Shown here piece by piece: positions 15,283-23,878 of a DNA stretch of 64,000 bases (position 1 is the stretch's first letter; every line of letters begins with the position of its first letter). The notes under the pieces were generated by a model. It did not search any database. It was not told the DNA's origin and saw only the letters and a program-made list of their open reading frames with translations. A program made the translations under genes and the position numbers. The stretch is from NCBI RefSeq assembly GCF_008364795.1, contig NZ_VTTM01000002.1:372001-436000 (forward strand), in the 5' to 3' direction. This DNA comes from Azospirillum oryzae (GTDB lineage Bacteria > Pseudomonadota > Alphaproteobacteria > Azospirillales > Azospirillaceae).

Positions 15283-16437
15283 GTGCTTGGTCCGTCTAAG
15301 AGAGGTCAGATTCCTCCGTTCTTCGTGATGGAAGTGATGCGCGCCGCGGCAGAGCGCGAGGCCGCCGGTCTGGAGGTCCTGCACATGGAGGTGGGGCAGC
15401 CCTCCACCGGCGCGCCGAAGGGTGTGGTCCAGGCGGCAGCCACCGCGGTGGTGGGCGCCGACCCGCTGGGCTACACCGGCGCGCTCGGCATCCCGCCGCT
15501 GCGTGCGGCCATCGCCAGTTGGTACAAGGACCGTTACGGCGTCGATGTGCCGGAGCGTCGCGTGGTCGTCACCACCGGGTCGTCGGGCGCCTTTCAACTG
15601 GGCTTCCTCGCCGCCTTCGACCCGGGCGACCGGGTGGCGATGGCATCGCCCAGCTACCCGGCCTATCGCCACACCCTGACCGCAGCGGGCGTCGTCCCGG
15701 TGGAACTGCCGACCGGGCCCGAGCATCGCTTCCAGCCGACCATCGAGCTGCTGGAAGCCCTGGACGAGCCGGTGCAGGGCCTGATCGTCGCCAGCCCGGC
15801 CAACCCGACCGGCACGATGCTGAGCCGCGAGGAGCTGACCGCCTTGTCGGACTGGTGCCGCGCCAATGGCGTGCGCATGGTGTCGGATGAGATCTACCAC
15901 GGCCTGACCTATGGCACCGACGCGGTGACGGCCGCCGAGGTGAACGATCAGGCGCTGGTGGTCAACAGCTTCTCCAAGTATTTCTCGATGACCGGCTGGC
16001 GTCTCGGTTGGATGATCGTGCCGGATGACCTGCTGCGCTCGGTCGAATGTCTGGCGCAGAACCTGTTCATTTCCGCGCCGACTCTCAGTCAGGTGTCGGC
16101 GGTCGCGGCGTTCGACTGCACGGAGGAGCTGGACGGTCACGTCGCCCGCTATGCCCGCAACCGTGCGCTGCTGCTGGAGGAGTTGCCGAAGGCGGGGTTC
16201 ACCAAGATGGCTCCGGCCGACGGCGCCTTCTACATCTATGCCGACGTGTCGGACATGACCGACGACAGCGAGGCGCTGGCGAAGCAGATCCTGGAGGAGA
16301 CGGGCATCGCCTGCACCCCCGGCATCGATTTCGACACCGCCCGCGGCCGCCGCTTCCTGCGTTTTAGCTTCGCCGGGGCGGAGGAGACCATCGCCGAGGC
16401 GGCGCGGCGGCTGATCGCCTGGCGGGCGGGGAAGTAA
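15283..16437 (+). CDS. PLP-dependent aminotransferase (class I/II) with element-supplied N-terminus
   Basis: A 384-residue fold-type I aminotransferase. Visible features are 'EVGQPSTGAP' at the N-terminal lid, 'YTGALGIPPLR', 'VVTTGSSGAFQLGF', the cofactor-binding 'VASPANPTGTM', 'MVSDEIYHGLTYG', and the Schiff-base lysine in 'VVNSFSKYFSMTGWRLGW'. It is close to aspartate/aromatic aminotransferases, but the amino donor is not predictable. The first nine residues (MLGPSKRGQ) are encoded by the inserted element, which also gives GGAGA seven nt before the GTG. The native N-terminus is stranded at 11790. All conserved residues are intact, so the product is likely functional. Confidence 0.9.
   Translation: MLGPSKRGQIPPFFVMEVMRAAAEREAAGLEVLHMEVGQPSTGAPKGVVQAAATAVVGADPLGYTGALGIPPLRAAIASWYKDRYGVDVPERRVVVTTGSSGAFQLGFLAAFDPGDRVAMASPSYPAYRHTLTAAGVVPVELPTGPEHRFQPTIELLEALDEPVQGLIVASPANPTGTMLSREELTALSDWCRANGVRMVSDEIYHGLTYGTDAVTAAEVNDQALVVNSFSKYFSMTGWRLGWMIVPDDLLRSVECLAQNLFISAPTLSQVSAVAAFDCTEELDGHVARYARNRALLLEELPKAGFTKMAPADGAFYIYADVSDMTDDSEALAKQILEETGIACTPGIDFDTARGRRFLRFSFAGAEETIAEAARRLIAWRAGK
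15309..15338 (+). repeat. Right direct repeat of the inserted element (att-like)
   Basis: Matches 11825-11854 with two mismatches. The 20-nt exact core is 15319-15338. It forms codons 10-18 region of the present aminotransferase and keeps the frame. Confidence 0.85.
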
Positions 16438-16444
16438 AGGTCCG

Positions 16445-16476
16445 GTTGGGCGGGGGCGAGGCAGCCCCCGCCCAAC
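16445..16476 (+). terminator. Hairpin between convergent aminotransferase and SDR genes
   Basis: A perfect 13-bp stem (GTTGGGCGGGGGC with its complement) around a 6-nt loop lies in the 41-nt gap between convergent genes. No long T-run follows. It probably serves both directions. Confidence 0.5.
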
Positions 16477-16478
16477 AT

Positions 16479-17216
16479 TCAAAACAGATGCTGCCCGCCG
16501 GTGATGAAGGTCTCCGTTCCCGTCACATAGGCGGCATCCGGCCCACAGAGATAGAAGATCACCGCGGCGACATCCTCCGGCCGGCCCATGCGCTTCAGCG
16601 GGATGCGCGGGATCAGCACGTCGTATTCCGGGCCGGTCATCGCGGTTTCGATCTCGCCGGGGGCGACGGCGTTGACGCGGACGCCGATCTCGGCGAACTC
16701 CACCGCCATTTCGCGGGTCAGGCCGGACAGCGCCGCCTTCGAGGTGGAATAGGCCGAGCCGGCGAAGGGATGCACCGAATGGCCGGCGATGGAGGTGACG
16801 TTGACGATCGCTCCCTTCGCCCGCGACAGCGGGGCGGCAAAGCCGCGCGCCAGCACCAGGGCGGCGAAGAAGTTCAGCTCGAACACCCGGTGCCAGCCCT
16901 CGATCGAGCCGTTCAGGCAGCCGAGCCGCTCCTTGATCGGGGTCTTGGGCGAGATGCCGGCGTTGTTGATCAGGGCGTGCAGCGGCGCGCCGTCCAGCGC
17001 CTTGTTAGCCTCCTCCACGAAGGCGGCGCGGCTGGCCGGGTCCGACAAATCGGCCGGGATGTGGTGGGTCCAGTTGGGATCGCGCCGGCAATGGTCCGGC
17101 ACCTCCTCGCGCGAGCAGGAGATCACGCGCCAGCCTTCGTTGCTGAACCGGGTGACGGTGGCGTGTCCGATACCCCGGCTGGCGCCGGTGAGAATGACGA
17201 CTTTGCGGTGCGGCAT
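16479..17216 (-). CDS. SDR-family NAD(P)-dependent oxidoreductase
   Basis: A 245-residue classical short-chain dehydrogenase/reductase. The cofactor motif is 'LTGASRGIG' at residues 9-17, followed by 'LINNAGIS' and the catalytic Ser region 'VNVTSIAGH'. The catalytic Tyr and Lys are in 'AYSTSKAAL', and 'VNAVAPGEIETAM' follows. The length and motifs fit FabG-like SDRs. The substrate is unknown and the arginine after the first strand ('SCSREEV') hints at NADP preference. It is convergent with the aminotransferase. Confidence 0.92.
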   Translation of the reverse strand: MPHRKVVILTGASRGIGHATVTRFSNEGWRVISCSREEVPDHCRRDPNWTHHIPADLSDPASRAAFVEEANKALDGAPLHALINNAGISPKTPIKERLGCLNGSIEGWHRVFELNFFAALVLARGFAAPLSRAKGAIVNVTSIAGHSVHPFAGSAYSTSKAALSGLTREMAVEFAEIGVRVNAVAPGEIETAMTGPEYDVLIPRIPLKRMGRPEDVAAVIFYLCGPDAAYVTGTETFITGGQHLF

Positions 17217-17511
17217 GGGGGCTGCGCTTCACGAATGATTGCGGTCGGCGGGGAAAGCGGACGCCCTGGGATCGACCTTGGGGTTACGGATGCGGGAGCC
17301 GGGTGCTCCCCCTCCTCCGGTGGTCCACCGCCTGCGGCGATCCTAACTGGCGCCGCCCCGCCTGTCATCCGCCAGCATGCCGGGCGCCTGCTCGCCGTCC
17401 GACGAGCCTGAACCCGGCGCGACTGAACGACGCAATCGCCGGCTTTGTCCATTGACGTTGCGCCCGGCAGCGCCAACCTTGGCGCAATCCCCGCACCGAC
17501 GGAGCCAGCCC

Positions 17512-18744
17512 TTGCCGCGCCAGCCCTTCCGTCCCGTCACCACCGTTCCGCGCCGCCGCTTCGCCCTGCTGACGATCGCGGCGCTGCTCCTGAGCGCTCC
17601 CACCGCTTGGGCCACGGAGGCCAAGGCCGAGGACGCCGCGCGCATCGGCTGCGTGCCCCCCGGCGTCTGGGCGGACGGCACCGGAACGGCGGTGGAGCCG
17701 GTGCCGCTGCTGCGCCGGATCGCCGAGGCGCCCGTGGTCCTGCTGGGGGAACAGCATGACAAGCCGGACCATCACCGCTGGCAGCTCCACACCCTGGCAG
17801 GGCTCCATGCGCTGAACCCCGATCTGGCGATCGGGATGGAGATGGTGCCGCGCCGGCTGCAGCCGGTGCTCGACCGCTGGGTGGCGGGAGAGCTGACGGA
17901 AAGCGAGTTGCTGAAGGAGACGGACTGGCGCGCGGTCTGGGGCTTCGACCCGCAATTCTATCTGCCGATCCTGCAGTTCGCCCGTCTGCACCGGCTGCCG
18001 GTGGTGGCGCTGAATGTCGAACGCTCGCTGGTCAGCCGCACCGCCCGCAACGGCTGGGCCGCCATCCCGGAGACGGACCGCGAGGGCGTCGGCACGCCCG
18101 CCCCTCCGACGGAGGAATACCGCAAGCGCCTGAACGAGACGCTGGCGGCGCACGACCGCTCGGAAGCCCGCGCCGCCGCGCCCGACGATGCCTCCAACAA
18201 GGCGGCCCAGCGCTTCATCGAGGCGCAGGGCGTCTGGGACCGCGCGATGGCGGAGAAGATCGCCGAGACCCGCCGCGCGACAGGCCGCAGCGTGATCGGC
18301 ATCCTGGGGGAGGGGCATGTCGCCCGGCGGGATGGCGTGCCGCACCAGCTGGCCGATCTCGGCGTCGGCGACGCCGCCGTGCTGTTGCCCTGGGATGTCG
18401 ACCGCGATTGCGATGAACTGGACGGCCGCATCGCCGATGCAGTCTTCGGCCTGGGGCCGGAGCGGGAGGATGCCGAACCGCAACGGCCGAAGCTGGGTGT
18501 GCAACTCGATCCCGCGCCGGAAGGCATCACGGTTGGGGCAGTCAGCAGCGGCAGCGTGGCGGCGGCGGCGGGACTGCGCACCGGCGACCGCATCCTGGTC
18601 GCCGCGGGAATGCCGGTGCGTGCACCAGCCGATCTCGTCGCGGTGATCCGCCGTCAGGCGCCGGGCACCTGGCTGCCGCTCACCATCCGGCGCGACGGGG
18701 CGGAGCAGGAACTGGTGGCGAAGTTCCCGATGGAGGGGAGGTAA
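17512..18744 (+). CDS. ChaN-family protein with C-terminal PDZ domain
   Basis: A 410-residue exported protein. A twin-arginine-containing, probably Sec-type signal lies at 15-40 ('RRRFALLTIAALLLSAPTAWA'-like). The ChaN/haem-binding-uptake Tiki-like domain has 'VVLLGEQHDKPDHH', 'LAIGMEMVPR', and near its end 'VIGILGEGHVARRDGVPHQL' with paired histidines. A PDZ domain follows from about residue 325 ('KLGVQLDPAPEGITVGAVSSGSVAAAAGLRTGDRILVAAG' region). The TTG start has GGAG seven nt upstream; in-frame codons further upstream lack a ribosome-binding site. ChaN proteins bind haem and are linked to iron uptake; no iron genes adjoin here. Confidence 0.8.
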   Translation: MPRQPFRPVTTVPRRRFALLTIAALLLSAPTAWATEAKAEDAARIGCVPPGVWADGTGTAVEPVPLLRRIAEAPVVLLGEQHDKPDHHRWQLHTLAGLHALNPDLAIGMEMVPRRLQPVLDRWVAGELTESELLKETDWRAVWGFDPQFYLPILQFARLHRLPVVALNVERSLVSRTARNGWAAIPETDREGVGTPAPPTEEYRKRLNETLAAHDRSEARAAAPDDASNKAAQRFIEAQGVWDRAMAEKIAETRRATGRSVIGILGEGHVARRDGVPHQLADLGVGDAAVLLPWDVDRDCDELDGRIADAVFGLGPEREDAEPQRPKLGVQLDPAPEGITVGAVSSGSVAAAAGLRTGDRILVAAGMPVRAPADLVAVIRRQAPGTWLPLTIRRDGAEQELVAKFPMEGR

Positions 18745-18762
18745 GGGCGAGATTGTCGCCTG

Positions 18763-19356
18763 CTACAGCATCTTCTCCCACCGCGCCAGCGCATCGGGCG
18801 TGGGATTGACCGCCGGCGCGCAGTCGGAGCGGCCGAGCCGCTCATGATGCTCGCGCAGGGCCCAGACGACGGTGGGGAAGGCAAGCTCGCTCCAGGGAAT
18901 GTCCTTCCAGGCGAACAGGCCGACCTCCAGGCTCTCCGGGCCGGGCTCCACGTCGGGGGACAGCAGGCGGGCGCGGAAGATCATCTGGACCTGGCTGATG
19001 CGCGGGATGTCGTATATCGCCAGCAGATGGTCGATGTCGATGCGCGCCCGCGCCTCTTCCCAGGCTTCGCGGGCGGCGCCCTCGCGGGTGCTTTCGCGCT
19101 CTTCCATATAGCCGGCGGGCAGGGTCCAGAAGCCCTTGCGCGGTTCGATGGCGCGGCGGCAGAGCAGGATGCGGCCATCCTCCCAGGTCGCCACCGCCCC
19201 CACCACGATCAGCGGGTTCTGATAGGCGATATAGCCGCAGTCCGGGCACATCAGCCGCTCGCGATCCTCGCCGGGCGGGATGCCGCGGACGCGCGGGCCG
19301 CCGCAGTTCGGGCCGCAGTCGGAGGAATTGTCGTCGGGAATCGTATCGTCTGGCAT
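18763..19356 (-). CDS. NUDIX hydrolase with zinc ribbon
   Basis: A 197-residue NUDIX protein. An N-terminal zinc-ribbon-like segment has 'DCGPNCGG' and 'LMCPDCGYIAYQNP'. The Nudix box is 'GYMEERESTREGAAREAWEEA' (about residues 80-100), matching GX5EX7REUXEEXGU with Ala in place of the last Gly. It resembles the zinc-ribbon plus NUDIX arrangement of NudC-like and ADP-ribose pyrophosphatase-like enzymes. The substrate is not resolved. The ATG at 19356 starts the acidic 'MPDDTIPDD' segment. It is convergent with the ChaN-PDZ gene, 18 nt apart. Confidence 0.88.
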   Translation of the reverse strand: MPDDTIPDDNSSDCGPNCGGPRVRGIPPGEDRERLMCPDCGYIAYQNPLIVVGAVATWEDGRILLCRRAIEPRKGFWTLPAGYMEERESTREGAAREAWEEARARIDIDHLLAIYDIPRISQVQMIFRARLLSPDVEPGPESLEVGLFAWKDIPWSELAFPTVVWALREHHERLGRSDCAPAVNPTPDALARWEKML

Positions 19357-19539
19357 GGCCACCGATATGGCGCCGCACCCTTCGCCGGGCAAGCGGAGAA
19401 AGCGCCAGCCGGGCCGCTGCGGCGCTGCGCCCGTTCGCGGCCTGTTCCAATTCGCGATTCGTTCCGATAGGCTGTGCCCGTCTCAGTGGTGGGGCCTGTG
19501 GTGAAGGAATTCGGGGTGACGCAGTTCCTGGTGAACGGG

Positions 19540-20973
19540 ATGGTGATTGACGGCCCGTCGCTGGCCGCCGGGCTGGTGGCCGGGCTGCTGCTGGGCGCCG
19601 CCGTCGCCTGGGCCGTGATGCGCGCTGCCGCCGGCCGGGCGGAAGCCGCCGCCGCCGCCCTGCATGCGGAGTTCGCCACCCGTCTCGACCTCGCTGAACG
19701 GACCGAGGACGATCTGCGCGAGGAGATCGAGGCGCGCGACCACCAGATCGCCCGCCTGCATGGCGAGGTCGCCGATGCCCGCGAACGCCACGCCCAGCTG
19801 TCCACCCGGCTGGAGGCGGAGCGGACCGCCGCGGCGGAGAAGATGGCGCTGCTGGAGCGCGCCCAGGCGGCGCTGGCCGACAGCTTCAAGGCCCTGTCGG
19901 CGGAGGCGCTGCACCAGAACAACCGCAGCTTCCTCGATCTGGCGCGGGAGACGCTGACCGGCTTCCAGGAGCAGGCGAAGGGCGACCTGGACAAGCGCCA
20001 GACCGCCATCGCCGCCATCGTCGACCCGGTGCGCCAGTCGCTGGAAGCGATGGACCGCCAGATCCGCGAACTGGAAAGCACGCGGGCCGGCGCCTATGAA
20101 GGGTTGAAACAGCAGGTGCTGTCGCTGGTCGAAACCCAGACCCAGCTGCGGGCGGAGACCGGCAACCTCGTCCGTGCGCTGCGCACCCCGGCGGCGCGTG
20201 GACGCTGGGGCGAAATCCAGCTGCGCCGGGTCTGCGAGATGGCGGGGATGCTCGACCATTGCGACTTCGTCGAGCAGGTGTCGGTCGACAGCGGCCGGCT
20301 GCGCCCCGACCTGATCGTCACGCTGCCCGGCGGCAAGACCATCGTGGTCGATGCCAAGACGCCGCTGGAAGGCTATCTGGACGGCATCCAGGCGGTGGAG
20401 GAGGCGGGGCGGCGCGACGGCATGGTCCGCCATGCCCGCCATGTGCGCGAGCATATGAAGCAGCTCGGTACCAAGGGCTATTGGGACCAGTTCGACGACA
20501 GCCCGGAATTCGTCGTGCTGTTCCTGCCCGGCGAGAACTTCTTCTCCGCGGCGCTGGAGCAGGATCCGGCGCTGATCGAGGCCGGCATCGACCACCGCGT
20601 CATCCTGGCCACCCCGACCACCCTGATCGCGCTTCTGCGCGCCGTCGCCTATGGCTGGCGGCAGGAGCGGCTGGCCGACAATGCCCGCGAAATCAGCGCG
20701 CTGGGTGCCGAGCTGTACAAACGGCTGTCCGACCTGGGCGGCCATATGGAAAAGCTGGGCGGGCAGTTGGACAAGGCCGTCGGCTGCTACAACAGCGCGG
20801 TCGGCACGCTGGAATCGAGGGTGCTGGTCAGCGCCCGCCGCTTCCGCGACCTGCACGCCGCGCCAGAGGGGGCGGAGATGCCGTTGCTGGAACCGCTGGA
20901 CCACAGCCCGCGCCGTCTGCAGTCGGTCGAACTGCGCGCCGTGCCGCCGGTGGAAACCACCGCCGCCGATTGA
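19540..20973 (+). CDS. rmuC: DNA recombination protein RmuC
   Basis: A 477-residue protein with an N-terminal membrane anchor (about 8-28), a long coiled coil (about 40-190, rich in Ala, Glu, Arg), and the RmuC nuclease-like core: 'RGRWGEIQLRRVCEMAGM', 'PDLIVTLPGGKTIVVDAKTPL', 'YWDQFDDSPEFVVLFLPGENFFSAAL' and 'ATPTTLIALLRAVAYGWRQE'. RmuC limits recombination at inverted repeats. The ATG at 19540 puts the anchor at the very N-terminus; an in-frame GTG at 19474 would add 22 residues. Neither start has a strong ribosome-binding site. Confidence 0.92.
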   Translation: MVIDGPSLAAGLVAGLLLGAAVAWAVMRAAAGRAEAAAAALHAEFATRLDLAERTEDDLREEIEARDHQIARLHGEVADARERHAQLSTRLEAERTAAAEKMALLERAQAALADSFKALSAEALHQNNRSFLDLARETLTGFQEQAKGDLDKRQTAIAAIVDPVRQSLEAMDRQIRELESTRAGAYEGLKQQVLSLVETQTQLRAETGNLVRALRTPAARGRWGEIQLRRVCEMAGMLDHCDFVEQVSVDSGRLRPDLIVTLPGGKTIVVDAKTPLEGYLDGIQAVEEAGRRDGMVRHARHVREHMKQLGTKGYWDQFDDSPEFVVLFLPGENFFSAALEQDPALIEAGIDHRVILATPTTLIALLRAVAYGWRQERLADNAREISALGAELYKRLSDLGGHMEKLGGQLDKAVGCYNSAVGTLESRVLVSARRFRDLHAAPEGAEMPLLEPLDHSPRRLQSVELRAVPPVETTAAD

Positions 20974-21109
20974 GGCGCGTACGGCCGGGTGATGCGGCAT
21001 TTCGCCCCAGTGGTGACGGCGCCCGGCGGCAGCTCATCGACGCTGCGGTGCGGCAGCGGGCGTGCTATCCATGCGGCGTTACCGCCCTTCGACCTCATGG
21101 AACCCACCG

Positions 21110-21298
21110 ATGTCGGACCAGACCGCGACCGACCAGACCGTCCGCTGCGACCGCTGCGCCCACCGCTATCCCGCCGCCGAGGATGGGTGCCCGCGCTGTC
21201 GTTCGATTCGCCGCACCAATGCCGTGATCGTGGCCCTGCTGGTGATGCTGGTGATTCTTGCCCTGGCCGGTTGGGTCGGCACCTTGGTCTTGGCGTGA
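21110..21298 (+). CDS. Small zinc-ribbon membrane protein A
   Basis: A 62-residue protein. Two CxxC pairs, 'VRCDRCAHRYP' and 'GCPRCRSIRR', form a zinc ribbon at about residues 10-33. One C-terminal membrane helix follows (about 37-60). The zinc end should be cytoplasmic, given the arginines before the helix. It is paralogous to the 66-residue protein at 23643, and the two bracket the PilZ chemoreceptor. No named family was recognised. It is too small for firm homology, but the paired occurrence supports it being real. Confidence 0.7.
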   Translation: MSDQTATDQTVRCDRCAHRYPAAEDGCPRCRSIRRTNAVIVALLVMLVILALAGWVGTLVLA

Positions 21299-21374
21299 GC
21301 CGATATCCGGCACCTTGGTTTGTCCTTGCGCAGACTCTGCACAATCCGCGTGCAGAGCGCTCAATGAAACATCA

Positions 21375-21440
21375 TTTCCGTTTTACCCGATAATCGAGCA
21401 AGTTTTTTGCTTGTCACATTAGGTTTATTTTGAGAAGCAA
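21375..21440 (+). promoter_or_regulatory. AT-rich leader of the PilZ chemoreceptor
   Basis: A sharply AT-richer stretch than its surroundings, including a small AGCAA/TTGCT hairpin around a T-run at about 21403-21419. It could end transcription from the zinc-ribbon gene and hold the receptor promoter. No clear -35/-10 pair was chosen. Confidence 0.3.
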
Positions 21441-21474
21441 CCCTGTGCCGTCGTCTTTGCGCAGGGGTTGCAAC

Positions 21475-23514
21475 ATGCTGAAGAACCTCCGGATTGCCGC
21501 GCTTACCAATCTGTTCGGGGTGGTGGTCACGCTCGGTTTCCTGGCGGTGGTCGTCACCAGCGCGCTGGCGATCCGCGAGTTGAAGGTGGGTGGGCCGATC
21601 TACCAGCGCATCGTGCTGGGCAAGGACCTGATCGCCGACATCCTGCCGCCGCCGGAATATGTGATCGAAGCCTATCTGGAGGCGACGCTGGCGATGAATG
21701 ACCCGGCGTCGGTCGAACAGCGCCGCGCGCGGCTGGCGCAGCTGCGCAAGGATTACGACGAACGGCACGCATATTGGCTGAAGGAAAGCTTCGAGCCGGC
21801 GCTGCTCGACCAGCTGACCCGGACGTCCCACGCCCCGGTGATGCGCTTCTGGAGCGAGATCGAGTTGAAGTTCCTGCCGGCGCTGGCCCGCAAGGACGAG
21901 GCGGCGGCGCGCGCGTCCTACGCCGCGATCGCCGAGGCCTATGCCGCTCACCGCGCCGTCGTCGACCGGATCGTCGAGGACACCACCCGCTACAACAGCG
22001 AGACGGAGGTCTATGCCGCCGGCCGCGAGAGCCTGTTCATGACGGCGGTGTGGGGCGTGTCGGCCGTGGTGCTGGCGGTCGTGGTGCTGGGTGTGCTTGG
22101 CATCCGGCGGCGGGTGGTGCGGCCGGTGGGCGAACTGACGGTGGCGATGCGGACCCTGGCCCAGGGCAACCTCGCCGTTGCCATTCCCGGCGCCGACCGC
22201 GGCGACGAGGTGGGGGCGATGGCCCAGGCGCTCAACGTCTTCAAGGAGAATGCCGAGGAGGCCGAACGCCTGCGCCGCCTGCGCGACGAGGAGCGCGAAC
22301 GGTCGGAGCGCGAGAAGCAGGCGGCCCTGCTGCGCATGGCCGAAACGGTGGAGACCGAGGCGTCGAACGCCGTCGATGTGGTCGCCAACCAGACCAGCCA
22401 GATGGCCGGCAACGCCACCCGCATGGCCGAATCGGCCCGTGCGGTCAGCGACAACAGCCAGAATGTCGCCGCCGCCGCCACCCAGGCGCTGTCGAACGCC
22501 CAGACCGTGGCCGCGGCATCGGAGCAGCTCAGCGCCTCCATCCGCGAGATCGCGACCCAGATCGGCACCGCCACCACGATGACCGGCGATGCCGTCGGCG
22601 CGTCGGTCCGGGCGGAGGAGACCATCCAGCGTCTGGCCGAGGCCGTGACCCGCATCGGCGAGGTGACCGACCTCATCAACGACGTCGCCGGCCAGACCAA
22701 CCTGCTGGCGCTGAACGCCACCATCGAAGCGGCGCGGGCCGGCGAGGCGGGCAAGGGCTTCGCCGTGGTGGCGAGCGAGGTGAAGCAGTTGGCCGGCCAG
22801 ACCGCGCGGGCGACCGAGGAGATCGAAAGCCAGATCGCCGCCATCCAGGCGACCACGGCGGAGGCGGTGAACGCCGTGCGCGCCATCGCCGAGCGGGTGC
22901 GCGGCGTCGAAACGGTGTCGGCCACCGTCGCCGCCGCCATCGAGGAGCAGGAGGCGGCGACCGGCGAGATCGCCCGCAATGTCGTCCAGACCTCCAACGC
23001 CGCGCAGGAGGTGGCGACCCGCATCGCCGCCGTGTCGGAGGAGGCGACGGCCACCGGCGAGCGGGCCAGCGAGGTCAATGCGCTGTCCACCCGCGTCGCC
23101 ACCAGCATCGACCAGCTCCGCCGCGTCCTGATCGAGGCGATCCGCACGGCGACGCCGGAGGTGAACCGTCGCGTCGCCCCGCGCTACCCGCTGAACCGCC
23201 CCGGCCGGCTGACGGTTGGCGGGCGCGATTTGCCGGTGACGGTCGACAACGCCTCGGAAGGAGGCGCCCAGCTGAGCGGGCTGCCGCAGGAGGCCTGGAG
23301 CGGATTGGTGGGGAGCGCATTGGCCGAAGGAACCGCGTTGCGTGTCGCGCTGCCGGGGCTGGAGCCCGTGCCTGCCGTCGTGCGCGCGCTGGAGCGCGGC
23401 GGTGCCGGACGCCTGCATGTCACCTTCACCCTGGTCGGGGCCGAGCGCGACCGGTTCGCGGCGCAGTTCGGCCGCAGTGTCGCCGGGCTGGTGCCGATGG
23501 AGCGCGCGGCCTGA
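21475..23514 (+). CDS. Methyl-accepting chemotaxis protein with C-terminal PilZ domain (Tlp1-like)
   Basis: A 679-residue transmembrane receptor. TM1 is at about 10-33, the periplasmic sensor at 34-182, TM2 at 184-208, HAMP at 209-262 ('[20 protein letters not shown]'). The MCP signalling hairpin tip is near residue 405 ('[29 protein letters not shown]' region). From about residue 563 a PilZ domain shows '[16 protein letters not shown]' (RxxxR) and '[13 protein letters not shown]' (N/DxSxxG), the c-di-GMP-binding signature. Azospirillum Tlp1 has this architecture and links c-di-GMP to chemotaxis; assignment as Tlp1 itself is not made. The ATG follows AGGGG. Two zinc-ribbon micro-proteins flank it. 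Confidence 0.93.
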   Translation: MLKNLRIAALTNLFGVVVTLGFLAVVVTSALAIRELKVGGPIYQRIVLGKDLIADILPPPEYVIEAYLEATLAMNDPASVEQRRARLAQLRKDYDERHAYWLKESFEPALLDQLTRTSHAPVMRFWSEIELKFLPALARKDEAAARASYAAIAEAYAAHRAVVDRIVEDTTRYNSETEVYAAGRESLFMTAVWGVSAVVLAVVVLGVLGIRRRVVRPVGELTVAMRTLAQGNLAVAIPGADRGDEVGAMAQALNVFKENAEEAERLRRLRDEERERSEREKQAALLRMAETVETEASNAVDVVANQTSQMAGNATRMAESARAVSDNSQNVAAAATQALSNAQTVAAASEQLSASIREIATQIGTATTMTGDAVGASVRAEETIQRLAEAVTRIGEVTDLINDVAGQTNLLALNATIEAARAGEAGKGFAVVASEVKQLAGQTARATEEIESQIAAIQATTAEAVNAVRAIAERVRGVETVSATVAAAIEEQEAATGEIARNVVQTSNAAQEVATRIAAVSEEATATGERASEVNALSTRVATSIDQLRRVLIEAIRTATPEVNRRVAPRYPLNRPGRLTVGGRDLPVTVDNASEGGAQLSGLPQEAWSGLVGSALAEGTALRVALPGLEPVPAVVRALERGGAGRLHVTFTLVGAERDRFAAQFGRSVAGLVPMERAA

Positions 23515-23642
23515 GCGGCTGGTCCGCCACAGGACAAGAAAAGCCTTAAGTATGACAGGGATTTCATGACGACGGGCGGGGGCGCGGGTCCAGAATGGCC
23601 TTGGTTCCAGGGCCCCCCGCCCATGCTGAAAGCCCGTCTGCC

Positions 23643-23843
23643 ATGGTCGACACCACAGCCTGTCCCTATTGCGGGTCCGATTACGGGCATGGTCCCGACG
23701 ACTGCCCGCTGTGCCGCTCCGCCCGACGCAAGGACCTGATCGTGCGATGCGTCATCGGGCTGATGTTCCTGATCCCGATCCTGACGCTGTTCGCCACCAT
23801 CCTGCTGGACAACGGCATGGGGAAGATGCTGTCGATGGATTGA
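23643..23843 (+). CDS. Small zinc-ribbon membrane protein B
   Basis: A 66-residue protein with 'TACPYCGSDYG' and 'DDCPLCRSARRK' zinc-ribbon knuckles, then one membrane helix (about 34-56) and a short tail. It shares the layout and the 'CP.CRS.RR' motif with the protein at 21110, so the two are paralogues. The short receptor-to-gene gap (about 130 nt) suggests cotranscription with the chemoreceptor. The function is unknown. Confidence 0.7.
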   Translation: MVDTTACPYCGSDYGHGPDDCPLCRSARRKDLIVRCVIGLMFLIPILTLFATILLDNGMGKMLSMD

Positions 23844-23878
23844 AGGCGTGTGGGGATCGAGTGGAGAGCGGCGGGCGC

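Larger units (their letters stand above)
11835..15338. mobile_element. Integrated element in the 5' end of the aminotransferase gene
   Basis: A segment of about 3.48 kb flanked by the 30-nt direct repeat. It separates the native start (11790) from the rest of the aminotransferase. It contains one intact gene (hybrid histidine kinase), a degraded AlpA/excisionase-like C-terminus next to the right repeat with its own terminator, and roughly 500 nt with no recognisable gene. Base composition is visibly less GC-rich than the neighbours. At its right end it supplies GGAGA, a GTG start and ten codons that mimic the target gene, so the aminotransferase remains translatable. No integrase gene remains, so the element is probably a relic or is mobilised in trans (inference). 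Confidence 0.75.

Noticed and set aside
15046-16482. Minus-strand frame of 478 codons opposite the aminotransferase
   Set aside because: Shadow; low-complexity His/Arg/Gly translation and no homology-like motifs.
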